A stretch of DNA of 64,000 bases from Epithemia pelagica (taxonomy: Eukaryota; Bacillariophyta; Bacillariophyceae; Surirellales; Surirellaceae): the NCBI GenBank assembly GCA_946965045.2, contig OX337234.1:2046001-2110000 (forward strand), written 5' to 3'. The notes under the pieces are model-generated. The model did no database searches and had not been told where the DNA came from. It saw nothing but the letters and a program-made list of their open reading frames with translations. Positions 19,451-32,081 of this stretch are shown here, piece by piece (within the stretch, counting starts at the first letter, position 1; each line of letters opens with the position of its first letter). Position numbers and translations under genes: made by a program.

Positions 19451-22400
19451 ATGGATGATTCCAGTGAAGGAACGAGAGGTTTCCGTAAGACCTTTTCCAA
19501 CACACCGTCTTCGGAGAAAATCGTTGATCCGTTTCTCGTGGAGATTCAGAACCAGCCAGCACCCCTGGAAAGACTTGAAAGAATGGCGGAATCTATCATG
19601 AACCGCGTCCATGAGGATATGGACGTTAGAAATGAACGAGAAGACAATGGTGGAAGAATGAATCACAACGAAGTCGTGGTAATTGAAGATGATGACGAAG
19701 TCCCCGCCAAAGCGTCCTCTACTGCCCAGCAGTTTCGTTCGAGCATCAGCTCGCCAGTACAGGTGGAAGATGACGAGGATGATGATGATAGAGAAGTCAG
19801 TGAGATCCAAGCCTCTTTGACCGGCAAGTCTGATTCTGACTTGAGAAGAGGAAAGGATGGTGGTCAACCAAGACATTCGACCAATGTCGCAGACGATATC
19901 AACCATGGGAAATCGCAAACTAGGGCCATATCGTCCATCCCGCCACGGAAATTTGTTTCTGGAGAAGTGGCCTTCCGAAGGTTAATGCAGGAGGCTTGTT
20001 ATGAAATCAACCATGACGCGTATCATGGTGTAGCTCGCTTCACGAGTTCTGTCCGGAAAGACGACGATGGTACTGACAACCGACCACCACGCAGCCCCTG
20101 GGAGATCTCCTGTTGTCCCTTCGTTGTCACAGGTGAAGATGAAGCTGCTGAGAGTGATACCAACAACCACGAAAAACAATCCTCCCCAAACCCGCCGACA
20201 GGGGAACATTCCATGGCCGCTGATCAGGTGCTGCAGGCTTGTCACAATCAATGTCCAACCATGATTCAGTGGACGGAACGTGCGATGGAAAGCCGTCGGA
20301 AAGCGAAGAATCGAAAACGAAAACGACAAGAAATCAAAGTTCAGCCACCATCTCTGGGGCAACGTCCAGCGGACTTGACCATTCGGTGTCGATGCGATGC
20401 CAATCCGTTTTGCTTGGCTACATTGGGAGGTGCCATGAACGACGTCATTCTGCGAGATTTGAACAACCAGTCGAAATCTCAATCTCCCAACGACGATTCG
20501 ACTACTACGGAGGGGGACCAGGCACAAGAAGCCTCTGGAATGAATGGTGTCTCCAACCAGCCATCAAACAGTAGTGAAGAGGATGGAGGTGATGTAGAAA
20601 TTGTGGATCAGTTTAAATTTGCTCGACCTAATACATTGAAGCAGCTGAAGAGGATACGAAGCTCTACCTTTGTGGAAAGAGGCAGAATCCGATCGTATCT
20701 GCAAAGAACCTTGCAAGATTTAGGCTCGGATCGAATCTTGGATGAATACATGAACATCATTGAACGGTATCATGAAAAACTCATTTTTGAGAATCCTGTC
20801 GAAGAGAATGATGAATCAGAGGGAAAACCTGAGAATCAAATCGAGCTCACGGTACCTCCTGGTATTCAAAATCTTGGGGCAACCTGCTACCTCAACACTC
20901 AGTTGCAATGTTTGGCTCAAAATATCGTTTTTCTGGAGGGAATCATGTCCTGGGAACCCCCACATTCGCATCAACAACGAGATCAGATGACGTCGGTCCT
21001 TCAACTGTTTCAAAAATTGCTCGTCTCGATGCATGCTGGGCCCATGGCATCGATTGACACATTGGACTTTTCCAACGAGTTGGAACTCGATCATTTTGAA
21101 CAACAAGATCCGAACGAGTTTAGTCGTCTCTTTTTTGAAAGAATCCATGATTCGTTTCTGCAGCAGGGCAAGGCCCGATCCGAGTCCAAGAACTCTGCTA
21201 GTACTACCGGTCAAGACTTATCGGAACTCCTACCAACAATCTTCCAAGGTGTAAATCGCTACGAGACTCAATGCCTTCACTGCAACACTGTCAGTTTCCG
21301 GAATGAAGAGTTTATGGACATTAATCTGAACATTAGTAAACCCGAGGAGAAGAAAGCAAAAGGTCAGCAAAGCCTGTCAGATGCCTTTGCTGGAGCCGCC
21401 GACGTGGATGTCCAATCTTGCATGAATCGATATTGCCATGTCGAAACATTGACGGATGACAATCAATACCAATGCACTTTCTGCAATGAAAAACGAGACG
21501 CGACTCGTCATATCTGCTTTCAAAAGCTTCCTCCCGTCTTGAATGTTCAACTCTCAAGGTACATTTTTGATTTGGCCAGCCTTTCCAAAAAAAAGGTAAT
21601 GGATAAGGTTCTTCTTCAGAGAACTATCATGGTGGAAGAGAAACCACAACAAAAGGAGCCCACTGGAACGAAACAATATGTTTTATGTGCGGTCATGAAG
21701 CACCAAGGAAAATCTGCGTACAGTGGTCACTACATTGCCGAGGCCATGGATTGGATAACTGGTGAATGGTTTGAATTCAACGATGAGAAAGTGTCCCTTC
21801 TGAAAGGAGGACCCTCCAACTGCTTTGATCCCTCGAATGAGAAGCCCAAAAAGTTACCACCCGGGAGCCAGGATGCCTACAATTTGTACTACGTGGAAGA
21901 ACAATTCCTCGCCCAGAGTATCTACGAATTCATGTGTCGACAAAAGCGAAACCCACTCGAATTCCCGACTGTCTTGTCTAACATGGCCGTGGAGAGGTGC
22001 AATGTCTTTACCAACCTCGCTCAGTAAGTGGATCGGCATGTTGTTGGAGCTATGTGTTTCAGATTTTGCACTCACTGCATGTGTTTGTTTTCCTCGTCGC
22101 TTGTGGTTTTTACAGACTTTGTCTCGAGGACCAAATCGCTCATTCAAAGTTGGTAAAACGACGCAAAATGATAATGGAACACATGTTTCCTCCAGACTAC
22201 AGATTGATGAATCTCTCTTCGGGATTTGTTTGGGTAGATGGCGATTTTTTGCGACGATTCATGTCGTGTGAAACGATTTTGGAGGACGAAACAAATGACG
22301 ATAGCAAAGGGGATGATTCAGATTCTGTGTGTATCACAACGCCGTCATCAGCACGATACCTCTGTGTTCACAATCCTTGTGGTATGGAGCCCCAGCTTGT

Positions 22401-25021
22401 ACGAAAGGGGAAGCTCCTTCCAAAGCCCATGTTCGAATCTCTTTTGAAGATTGTGGAACAAGAGAAGGGCAACTTGTCTCCATATTTCATGGAGTCTCAA
22501 TATATCACAATCTGCAACTTGTGTGCCACCTCCTACAAGGAATCTCTCAGCGAAAAGCTTCATCACCTCAGAAAGGCTTACGACCTTTATGAGATGCTGG
22601 ATCCTAAAAGCGAAGGCGAAAACTGTCATCTTAATACTGGAACCGACCTCTCGGATGATAATAGAGAGCATGAAGCTGAAGTGTTTCTTGTTTCCTGCAA
22701 GTTTATAACAGCGTTCCGTGCGTGGGTTGCAAAAGAGATAAAAGCTGCGGGGAGTGACGAAGCGATTGAGACAATAGCTAATGTTTCGTTGGAGTCGACG
22801 TTTGAGGGATTGGATTGTGCAGATGTCGACGTAAATTACAGAATCACCTGTAAGTGTTGAATGCCCTTCTTTTGTGGTATGGTACTTGAACAGAATCCCG
22901 AGCTTAATGTACTTTTGCTCTGTAACAGGTGAACATGGCAACTGGTTAAATTCTGTTTCCAAACGGGCTGTTCGCGATGTTTCTTGGACCACATGGCAAA
23001 AAATCAAAACTTTCTTTCCAAAGTCAACTGAGCACAAAATACCGAGACGTCACATTGGGTCAATGGATGACATGCGCACGTATCTAGCCTGTCCAAAATG
23101 TGAGTCGAATGATCTAGTTACGGACACCTTGTCCGCAATCCTGCCCACGATGGCGAAACGGTTTTCAGATTCCAAACAGTTAAGCGGCGAGGATGTCTTA
23201 CAAAGGGATGGGCAGCGATTTCGGCTCGTTCACAAGGACAACCTACTTGCCCTTCAAAAGTTCTGTTCAGTCTACAGACGCTCTAACAAGAAAACACTAG
23301 CGGATACAATCAAAACGAAGCTGGAGGAAATATTCCTGTCCAAAGAATATGATTTCAGTTTGCTTCCTGAATCCGAGATACCAGCATACAAGATCTACGC
23401 TGACGTGCTTGGCAAGTTTCTTCCACCTCTAATGTGCAAGACTCATGGAAAACCAATAAAAGCGGCTCTTGTCTGTGAAGATACTGATAAACGCACATAC
23501 AGCTCGTTGGAGGGGGACATTGCTGTGCTTGACGAGGCTGGATATCAGGAGTTTATGGGCCAACTTTCTGCCACAGCGATCTTGCTTGCAAAGCTTCGCA
23601 GGGACGATCTGCGCCTGGATGATCTGGAGCTGGACATAGAAGAGATAATGAAGGATGCAAATGCCGTTTGCACATCAACCAGTGTGTATCGGTGCCATCC
23701 AACAGTAAACCCATATCGGGGTACTTCGGGGCAGTTCACAGTTTCAATGGATTCTGCAAATATGTCTGTACTTCTGAGTGTCACTGATGGCGTCTGTATG
23801 AATCCGACATGTAACTTAAAGTTCACAGAGTTGAGGGGGGTCAAATCACAAGAGGAGGCAAACACTGGCCCTCTAGATCCTTCCAACTCTAAGCCATCGG
23901 GCATGAATGAGCCAATTGCAATAGAGATCGACGACGACGACGACACACCACAGATTCTCTCCCTAAACATACCAGTTATTGAAGTGGATGCTGGAGCAGA
24001 AAAAGACAGTATTTTTGAATCTCTTTCCCAATTCTGTGGGATGCCATCATCAGACGTTTCTGACTCATTGGTTCGTCGTTCAGGACGGCGTAGGAAGATG
24101 CGGGTTCCTTTTGGGATTGTCCAAAGTGAAGAGTCTTTACGATTTGATATATTTCAGAATTTGGCGTCTCTTCGATTGTTTCTACTAGAGCGCTGCCAGC
24201 AGGGAGCACCTTTTGCTCTCTCCCACGAGATACAGCTGGTTTTCTGGTTGAAACCCTCCCAGTGCGAAGTTGTTCAAACTATTGAAGATACAACCCCGGA
24301 AATCCACCCACAAATGATTGATCTTCCCTTTTCGAACAATGAGAAAAGTATTCTCGAGATATGCGAAGAATCCCTCTCAAGAAAATTGACCCGCGGGGAC
24401 ATAGAGAATTCAATCCATCTGATTCGATCCTCCTCTTTTGACCCAAGTGCGAAAGACATCCCGGAAGAAAATATCATGGACCATCTTCTTAACTTGTCAA
24501 GCACCGCCACTGATACCAAAGATGGAAAGCGAAAGAAACCCGCGCCGGAGAAAGGCTTCACTGGGACATTTTTGAGCTCGTCAAAACGCAAAGCCGATTC
24601 TGACGTGTCACCAATAATAGGCAATGATACAACCGTTATGAAAAAGTCCGCTTTGAAAGATGACAAAGTCTGTGAAGGTGGGAACACACAGAAAAAGGCA
24701 AGATTTGCAGCCGACCACGAAATTATTGACCAGCCGTCGATGATCGATGGCAGGGATCCCAGCGATCCTATCGTGGTCGCGGATCATCCAGAGAGGGAAT
24801 GTGACCGTTTTGCTGGTTTAGCCGCAGCGGTGGACTTGCCTTCCAAACCTTTGGTTTTTGAGGTAGCTAGATCGTTGCTTAAGTTCCCAAAAGTCCACTC
24901 GGAGGACTTTTGTGTGGATGCGGCCTCATGGTCACTCAAGATGAATCCATCGGTAACGGACGTGAGCTTTTTGTTGGACCAAGCATATGCCAAATATTTG
25001 GATCTGACTCTTGATTTATGA
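19451..25021 (+). CDS. Ubiquitin-specific protease, USP48-like
   Basis: Three exons: 19451-22023, 22116-22849 and 22929-25021, joining to 1800 codons (1799 aa), longer than human USP48 (about 1035 aa). The peptidase C19 Cys box GIQNLGATCYLNTQLQCLAQN puts the nucleophile at Cys479. The His box YSGHYIAEAMDWITGEWFEFND puts His760, followed by the Asn/Asp triad position. Zinc-ribbon CxxC pairs (CLHCNT ... CTFCNE) lie between them. The N-terminal 450 residues contain an acidic tail and a Cys-containing block (PPRSPWEISCCPFV ... CRCDANPFCLATLGG). After the catalytic domain come repeated DUSP-like units, one with ICNLCATSY and one starting CEHGNW, as in USP48. Acidic and basic low-complexity segments and KKRK-type signals near the C-terminus suggest nuclear location. 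It should remove ubiquitin from proteins; the target is unknown. Confidence 0.9.
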
Positions 25022-25618
25022 ATAGCGAGGGCCTCGAGAATGAGAAGAGAGCTAAATGATGAGGCAATTAAGTCAGGGTCGTTGATAACTGACAGCAAGC
25101 TTTTTCCTGTAGGAGCACAAGTTGGCATGTTCAATGGTCCTTTCTGCGACGATGCGTTGTTTCTTCTCTAGCATGGCGCAACGGCCAGATAGATAAACTG
25201 GAGTAAGTGTGAATCTACTTTCTTTCTGACCTGAATATTATGATATAGGAGTACTCCAATTCCTAGAAACAAAGAATCGACATGATGAGTAGGAGTAGGA
25301 GTAAAAGGATATAGACGGGAGCCAAAGGTCTTAACTAGGTACCTTAGCAATGATAGATTTTCTTTGGTTCCGAAGGTGCAAAGTGAGCGACCCAAAGTTC
25401 TTTTTTCGTTGGCTGCATTTTTCATACGCGTGTCAGAACAATTCAATGTCGTCGCGTCGCTTTACAATCAGAAGCTGTCCATCATTGCGAACCAAGCCAC
25501 TACGAGTACATTAGGTCGTCGTCGATCCAACATCCCAAGAAAGGGACAATCAGTCAATAGCGAAATTGGGGTTCCATAAAGTGAAAGGTTCGATTTTGCA
25601 GGGTAAAGAGAAAGCGCG
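25022..25618. other. Intergenic, USP to AMPK beta
   Basis: 597 bp between tandem genes. I see no supported gene. A CAG just before the AMPK start (about 25601) could be the acceptor of a 5' UTR intron, which the sequence alone cannot prove. Confidence 0.45.
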
Positions 25619-26773
25619 ATGGGAAACGCTCAGCCGGGTAATGGGGCGAATCCAGGCGACGGACAAGCAAATCGTCAAATACCAGGAGGCGGACAAACTC
25701 AATACCCTGGTGGATACATTCCTTCTGCGCAAAACAACAATAATGTTCCACCCACTGGTATGCCTCCGGGATCCTATCCAATGAATGCTTCTCCTCTGGG
25801 CCCACCAGCGAGCTTTACTGGGGGAGATACGGGTGCCCCTGATTATCGGCATTACCCGGCACAACAGCAGCAACAACAGCAATCAGCATCCGCACAGCAG
25901 CAAATGTTTCGTGGAGGAACAGCACAGATGCAGCAACAGCAACATGCACAATTAAAGAAATCTTCCTCAGACACTTCAATGACTTTTATGGATGGGGATC
26001 CTTCCATGCAACAGCAACCACAACTGTCTCATTCGCAAAGTGCACCAAATACGGAAATGTTGGACAGCATCATGGAAGATGAAACAGTTCCAACCGTATT
26101 TCGATGGGAGCATGGAGGACGACAAGTGTACATTACGGGGACGTTCAATGGCTGGAGCCGACAAATTCCCATGCATCGATCAGGAAATGACTTTACCTAC
26201 ATTCACAATTTGAAAAGGGGGAAACACGCATTCAAATTTATTGTGGACGATGAATGGAGGTTTGCTCCCGATCAACCGACAGTCGCCGATATTGAAGGTC
26301 GGATCAACAATTTCATCGACGTGACTGATTTTAAACCCTATCGAGGGGATCGCGATTTTGAAAAAGAAAAGGCAGCCGGTGATTACGGGGCTACGACGAC
26401 GGAAGAGGGAGGGGATGGCAAAGGAGGAACGGCCGCCACGGGAGGTGGAGAAAGTGATATCGATGTCATGGCAGCCAAGGGAGGTGAAAAGGGAAAGCCG
26501 GATCGAGATGGCGAAGTCTACTCGCACAACATGCCAGACGTTGATGATTATACCAAAGAGCCGCCTCCACTGCCACCTCATTTGCGTCACATTATTTTGA
26601 ACAAACCTCCTCAGCTACAAGACACGGCCGCGTTGCCAGTTCCCCAACATGTTGCACTGAATCACTTGTATTGCACTGCCATTAAGGACAATATGATGGT
26701 TCTCGGAATCACACAACGCTTCAAAACAAAATTTGTAACCACTGTGTATTACTCACCGTGCTCCAGCAAGTAA
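25619..26773 (+). CDS. AMPK/SNF1 kinase beta subunit
   Basis: A single-exon gene of 384 aa. It begins MGNAQ, a classical N-myristoylation signal as in mammalian AMPK beta. The first 150 residues are Gln/Pro/Gly/Asn-rich. A carbohydrate-binding module (CBM48/glycogen-binding) spans about 157-245: PTVFRWEHGGRQVYITGTFNGW, FKFIVDDEWRFAPDQP and NNFIDV, with the Trp residues that contact sugar. The C-terminal ASC domain at about 315-384 (PPLPPHLRHIILNKP ... HVALNHLYCTAIKDNMMVLGITQRFKTKFVTTVYYSP) binds the alpha and gamma subunits. The middle holds a Gly/Glu-rich linker that is longer than usual. Role: scaffold and membrane or glycan targeting of the energy-sensing kinase. Confidence 0.95.
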   Translation: MGNAQPGNGANPGDGQANRQIPGGGQTQYPGGYIPSAQNNNNVPPTGMPPGSYPMNASPLGPPASFTGGDTGAPDYRHYPAQQQQQQQSASAQQQMFRGGTAQMQQQQHAQLKKSSSDTSMTFMDGDPSMQQQPQLSHSQSAPNTEMLDSIMEDETVPTVFRWEHGGRQVYITGTFNGWSRQIPMHRSGNDFTYIHNLKRGKHAFKFIVDDEWRFAPDQPTVADIEGRINNFIDVTDFKPYRGDRDFEKEKAAGDYGATTTEEGGDGKGGTAATGGGESDIDVMAAKGGEKGKPDRDGEVYSHNMPDVDDYTKEPPPLPPHLRHIILNKPPQLQDTAALPVPQHVALNHLYCTAIKDNMMVLGITQRFKTKFVTTVYYSPCSSK

Positions 26774-27456
26774 ACTACTCCTAGAAGTAACAAAGATTAC
26801 AAACAATCGTGGTGAACTGAAACTAGGAATACCCTACATGAATAGTCTATCTATTGCTCAAAGGTTACGGACGTACCGTCTGTCCGTCCGTACTGCGGTG
26901 ACATTATTTCTTTTTTTTCCAAAAATTTGGACCCAATGCCAAATACGTACGGGACTCATTGTTTGCTCGTATTCTACTACATTTTGGCACACTCTGAACC
27001 CCGATCAATTCGTGATTAAATGGTCATTTTTGTCTGTTCAAATGCCCGCACGATTTTGACACAACCACACACACAAGCATCTCGCTTGAAATTTCCTGGT
27101 TTTGTGACATGGTGTTCAACCAAATTCAGACACTCTCCCCTCCCCGTCTTCTCTCTGTGGTGTTGTTGTTCTTGTGTTTGGTTGTGGTGGTGTCTCTTTG
27201 TGCACTTCTACATCGAATCATTTGTTCTAGTGCTGCGGATTAGAGTTGAGCACTGGAAGCCAGTGCATCTTGACAGTGGGCCGAGAACTGGGCGGACAGT
27301 TTCCCATACCTTTTTTCCAATATTGGTGCGGCAGGAAGACTTTGTGTGATCTCGCATCGTTTGCTTGTCTGTCTTCTACCTCTTGCTGTTGGAGATAACC
27401 ATACTCTAGAAGAGATTGCAACCTTTGAGGTATCGTAAAGTCACTGCAGTTGAAAC
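26774..27456. other. Intergenic, AMPK beta to NAK-like kinase
   Basis: 683 bp with T-rich runs around 26905-26925 and 27115-27195. It likely holds the 3' UTR, promoter and 5' UTR. No gene seen. Confidence 0.5.
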
Positions 27457-29860
27457 ATGCCAGCTCAGGACGGAGGGTTGGGCTCCGCCTTTGTGGGAGA
27501 GAAAGTTATAATCAACACCAAGCATGTTCTGGTGACCAAATTACTGGGAGAAGGTGAGAACTTCTTTTTGACAACATTGAAGGATAGGTGATGAATGATA
27601 GGCTATTGTTGATGTGGTATCTGGGTTTTCGATTGCACTTGTTGCGGTTAACAAATCCTTTCCTGAAGAGCTCTTCTCATGGTGTCGTTTTCCTTCTTTT
27701 GTTGTGATAAGGTGGCTTCTCGTATGTGTATTTGGTGAAGGAACTTGCTGATACAGCACAAGGTGGAACTCTGAATACAACTTCTCATGGTACTGCAAGT
27801 GCGAAATCGTCGCGATCGGGATCGACTGGAAGTGGTGCAACAGGTGCAGCTGCTTCGGGAAAAGAGAAGCGATCGGGAAGCATGGGAAAAGATGCCGACA
27901 AACGGGAAATGGTGCTGAAAGTGACTTCTATATTATCACGTCAACAGCGAGACATTGCCGAAAAGGAAGCCAAACTGCTCAGTCGGGTAAGTAAGAAAGA
28001 CGTTGCACTCGAGTAAATGATACTCGTACCTTCTTTCGTTGTCTTTCCAGAAAAGGTTTTAGTTTACATCTAACCTATTGTTGTTATTCAATGTGTCGGC
28101 ATTCTCTTTCAAATGGATTTACTTATCATCGAAAAATACGTTGGATCTTCTTTGGTACTCCTCAGCTATCTCATCCAAGTATCATCAAAATGTATGATAC
28201 CTGCTATCGGACAACAACGCAAAAACCCAAAAGAAATGACGATTCTGGAAAAACAAAAGACAGACCTCAGCATTTGATTCTGATGGAATTTTGCGAAGGA
28301 GGACATGCATTGGATGTTTGTGCCAACTTGGCGGCCAAGGGCGAACGTTTTGATTTATCCAGTCTTATTATTGCATTCGGTCAAATTTGCAATGCCGTTT
28401 CATACCTGCACGCTCAGCGACCTCCCATTGTACATAGAGATTTGAAACCAGCAAACTTTTTGATCAAGAATGGGGCCTATAAGTTGTGCGATTTCGGATC
28501 CGCCGTGTTTGGTCATGTGGATCTGAAAACAAGTGAAGCGAGAAACGAGGTAGAGGAAGTAATTCAAAAGACTACCACACAAATGTTCCGGGCCCCCGAA
28601 ATGGTGGACTTGTTCATGGCTAAGAAGCTGACACAGGCGACCGACGTATGGGCACTGGGTTGCTGTCTCTATTCATTAGCCTTCTTGCAGAATTGTTTTG
28701 AAGAGGGGTCCAACCTTGCAATTTTGTCACGTAAATACAAAATTCCAGACGACAATCCGTATGGTGATGGATTGGTGGAATTGTTGGACCGAATGCTGAC
28801 AGTCGACAGCAAGGCGAGAGCTGATATGACAGAAGTCATTTTATGTCTTTCGGCGGTGTACTCAGGTAGACAACTGCCTCCAAGGAAGGACAGAAGTAAG
28901 AAGAAGGACGAGAAAGATGATGATGCCTCAATGACCCTCGATAAGAAAAAGGGTGGTGGAAGCAAATACAAGAAGAAACCAGAGGAGAGAGTTGGTACTT
29001 TCCGAACGGATGGACAAGGTATATATGACAATGGTCTTGGTCCCATTGATCCAAAGAAACCAGCCCAGGCAAAGATGCTGAATCCGAACTCTGCCGCGGC
29101 GAGGCGGAAGAAATCGGCGGCTGCTGTGGGCACAGAGTTTGCGGAATTCCCAAACAAATTTGGTTCAAGTTCCGCACAACCAGAGGCAAATCCAGATGCT
29201 GCCTTTTCCACCACTACAGAAGCATTTGACGCCTTTGAGAAAAGCGAGGGGAGTGGCCACGGCGCGTTTGCTTCATTTGAGATGAGCGACGAAGATGGAG
29301 CCGGTGATGCAGACGTCAAGGGAGCGTTCACCGACAATATGTGGGGCGCAGCGCCGGGTCCCAGTGGTGGTGATATCCAATTCAATGCATCCTTTGCTAG
29401 CTTTGGTGAGGCAGCTGCAATGGCTTCCCCCGCTGTAGAAGCCCAAGACGACGGTGCTGCTGCCAACAGTTCTGAGGGCGTTCAAGCCAAACGCCGATCC
29501 GGAGGCGGCCTACCCACCCGGCTGCGTCGAAATGTTTCGAGAGAGCGAAAAAAGAAACAAGACGAAAGTAGCGTAGATGAGGCCATGATGGATGAATTGG
29601 CTGTGGACGATGGCCAAGATGACCAATCTCCAATGGACGACAACAACAATAGCGAACGAAAACAAGGCCGACGCACTGTACCACCTCGCGGTGCGCGTGT
29701 CCGAAGAGCTGTGCCTGCGGACGCGAGAAGCTCAGGAAGAAGGGGCAAGAATCGTGACGAACAACCAAGAAGCAAATCACGTGATAGAAAGAACGCCGCT
29801 GATGGAGGCGACAACAATCACGATGGCGCGGAAAATGACGATGGTGGCACCAACGATTGA
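27457..29860 (+). CDS. NAK-family (AAK1/GAK-like) Ser/Thr kinase
   Basis: Exons 27457-27553, 27712-27986 and 28166-29860 join to 689 codons (688 aa). The first intron falls inside the glycine loop (LLGEG|GFSYVYLV). A Gly/Ser/Ala low-complexity insert of about 45 residues separates that strand from the lysine strand (EMVLKV, near 102). The kinase core continues with LILMEFCEGGHALDV, HRDLKPANFL near 214, DFGSA near 232 (normally DFG-F/L/S), and MFRAPEMVD. The gatekeeper-region MEFCEGG and the activation-segment shape match the NAK group, which phosphorylates clathrin-adaptor mu subunits. The C-terminal half is disordered, with repeated aromatic motifs (FDAFEKSE, FASFEMSD, FASFGEA) and then an Arg/Asp-rich tail. 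Such F-x-x-F motifs resemble adaptor-binding motifs, which supports a role in vesicle traffic. That role is inferred. Confidence 0.88.
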
Positions 29861-30168
29861 ACCACGAATTGCCTTTGCTTCGCCTGATCATGTTGTTGCA
29901 TCGTGTGTGTCGTCGCCATGCTCCAAGGTCAACAACTACAGCAAGAGAGAATGTAATCTTGTTGGAATTGTGATCGTTGTTACTACTACTATTGTCTTTT
30001 GAATTATTAGAGTTCCTTGTTTTCATGCAACGTATGTCACACAAGAGAGATAGCGCGAACCCAACACCGAACTTTCGCATGGATTGTATCATCACATGAG
30101 CAACTACTTTGTTCTTTACATCTTGTACTGCTAGAGTAAGTTGTGGCTCTTTGAATTCGCGTCATTTA
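29861..30168. other. Convergent intergenic region, kinase / VDL
   Basis: 308 bp between two stop codons, so only 3' UTRs and polyadenylation signals are expected. No gene seen. Confidence 0.5.
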
Positions 30169-31545
30169 CTACTTTTTGTATTCTCCTCTCCATCCTGGTG
30201 ATATCCAGTCAATGACACCCCCTTCTCCGACCAACAAGTCAATCCAATCGGTGGTGGATGTTCCCGTACCAGCCTCGGCATCGTTGAGTGGTGTGGTGGC
30301 CGGACAGGTATTGTCAATGCGGGTAAACTGTGCAAAATCCAATCCTCCCCGTGCGGCCGCTTCCTTCACGGCCGGGACTGCCGCGGCGGGAAGGATGGGT
30401 TCCCGTGCCATGACAAAGGCTCCTTCGTAGTTGCCCTGCAAGGTATGACCCTTGTAGGCTACCAACTTGAAGGGTGGAATGTTGTTGCTTCCATCGGATT
30501 CGCCCAAAATGTACCAATTTTCATAAAATTGCAACCCGTACATTTTTCCTAGGGTATGCATGGTACGACCGGCATTGGACAAGCCTGTCGTTTCGTCCAC
30601 AGTGGCAGCATTGGCCGCCGGAGGCACCAGTTTGGAAGAACTGGCATCCACCACCATGTGTTCGGTCAAGAAATTATCCCAAAAGCCGCCTCCCGATTCC
30701 TCTGGTCGTCGAACCCGCAATTTAATGTCCATATCGATTTCGTTCTTATCGCCAATGGAAGATGGAGAGAAGGTATTGGTTTGACAATCAAACAAGTCAT
30801 AGTTTGGATTCAAACCATCGGTTTTGTACCAGGTTCCCAACAAGGTGGAAGGATCAAAATTCTTGACGACGTAGGCATACCCGACTTCTTCGGCACTATT
30901 GTCAATGTTTTTGGGAACTTTGACGCATTCATTTTCTTCAATGGTACAGGAAAGCCAATCGTTGAGAGCTTCACTTCCAAATTCTGCAAAACATCGAGTG
31001 GCACAGGATTGTTCTCCCTTGCATCGGCCCAAACAACTGACGCCCTTGATGCCTCGTGGATTACTAAACAAGGCCTTGGTTTGGTCACCACATTTGTTGA
31101 TAAAACATCCCACATCGGATTGTTCCATTTGATTTTCCTTGGCGTATTCGGCAAAGCCATCGTATTGTTTGGTCGTGGCCACGGCCGTACGTTCGGGTGT
31201 CGTCATGGCGGCGTAGGCGGGCCCTCCACTCCAGACGGTCGTCATCGAGGCAGTCGCAATAGTCAAGGCCAAACCCACCGAAGTGACAGACTGAACAAGT
31301 TTCGTCCATGGAGTGTTTTCGTTGCGAGTAGTGGAGGGTACCTCGTCGTCGTGTCCCTGTTTCTGCCAGGGTGTGGCAAATTGAGGCCCATTCTGTGGAC
31401 GAGTCGTCCTTGGAATTGGATGGGGAGCAAAGGCTTGGACCCGAGTTGTCGTCGTCGTGGCTATTCCATCTTGGTGCATCATCCATAACAAGGCCGTGCT
31501 GGTGCACACCACCAACAAGTTTCGAGTCGTTGTTGGCCTCCTCAT
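30169..31545 (-). CDS. VDL: Violaxanthin de-epoxidase-like (VDL) protein, thylakoid lumen
   Basis: 458 aa from the ATG at 31545; the longer frame begins at TTG. A three-part presequence is visible: hydrophobic signal peptide (LLVVCTSTALLW), the plastid motif VQAFAP with Phe39 after the cleavage point, and a second hydrophobic stretch ending GGPAYA|A near residue 112 for lumen export. The mature part starts with a Cys-rich domain (CFINKCG ... CLGRCKGEQSCATRCF). The lipocalin fold follows: GTWYKTDGLNPNYDLFDCQ, YENWYILGESD, and TRIDNTC at the end. VDE itself has GKWYITSGLNPTFDAFDCQ here, and this protein is closer to the VDL branch. Diatom VDLs act in xanthophyll synthesis towards neoxanthin and fucoxanthin; which VDL paralogue this is cannot be told. 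Confidence 0.9.
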   Translation of the reverse strand: MRRPTTTRNLLVVCTSTALLWMMHQDGIATTTTTRVQAFAPHPIPRTTRPQNGPQFATPWQKQGHDDEVPSTTRNENTPWTKLVQSVTSVGLALTIATASMTTVWSGGPAYAAMTTPERTAVATTKQYDGFAEYAKENQMEQSDVGCFINKCGDQTKALFSNPRGIKGVSCLGRCKGEQSCATRCFAEFGSEALNDWLSCTIEENECVKVPKNIDNSAEEVGYAYVVKNFDPSTLLGTWYKTDGLNPNYDLFDCQTNTFSPSSIGDKNEIDMDIKLRVRRPEESGGGFWDNFLTEHMVVDASSSKLVPPAANAATVDETTGLSNAGRTMHTLGKMYGLQFYENWYILGESDGSNNIPPFKLVAYKGHTLQGNYEGAFVMAREPILPAAAVPAVKEAAARGGLDFAQFTRIDNTCPATTPLNDAEAGTGTSTTDWIDLLVGEGGVIDWISPGWRGEYKK

Positions 31546-32081
31546 GGTCGTTGTTGTGTTCTTTGGTCGTTGATGTGCCAATGGGTTTTGTTCTTTCTTT
31601 TGTTCTCGTTATTGTTGTCCTCAAGACTCAAGACGCCAAAGATATATCGTGTGTCTCGTTTCAGTCGCCGCGTGGAAAGTACGTCAGATGTCTTCGGTCG
31701 CACAACTGTGGAATCGGGCCCGCCCCGTAGATTCGTTACCCGCAGCTCGCCTCTCAAGTGGGGGAAGCAGCGCAGATCCACCCCACCGACTAAAGTGGTC
31801 ATTCTCTCGCAGATCGCGCCCAACCGTAGCAAAATCTTTTTTCCTAGGTTTTATGTTCCCGCTGGATTTTTGAAGCGCTAGGAAAACCGCTGGGTTTTTC
31901 CAAATAAAAGCGCTAAACATGTTTTTTTTTTATGCTCCATATGTTTTTTGCTCCAAATGTTGAGTAACAAATGTCGCTCTTCCCATTCATTCTCTTCCTT
32001 CTTGTCTTTATGTGACACAGAGCTCGTCTGGTTTGCAGAACGAGTTTCGTTTTTCTGCCAGTGTCAGCCAGAGAGCGAACC
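31546..32081. other. Divergent intergenic region, VDL / membrane protein
   Basis: 536 bp between divergent starts, probably two promoters. It holds a T-run at about 31922-31930. No gene is supported, although several short frames exist. Confidence 0.45.
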
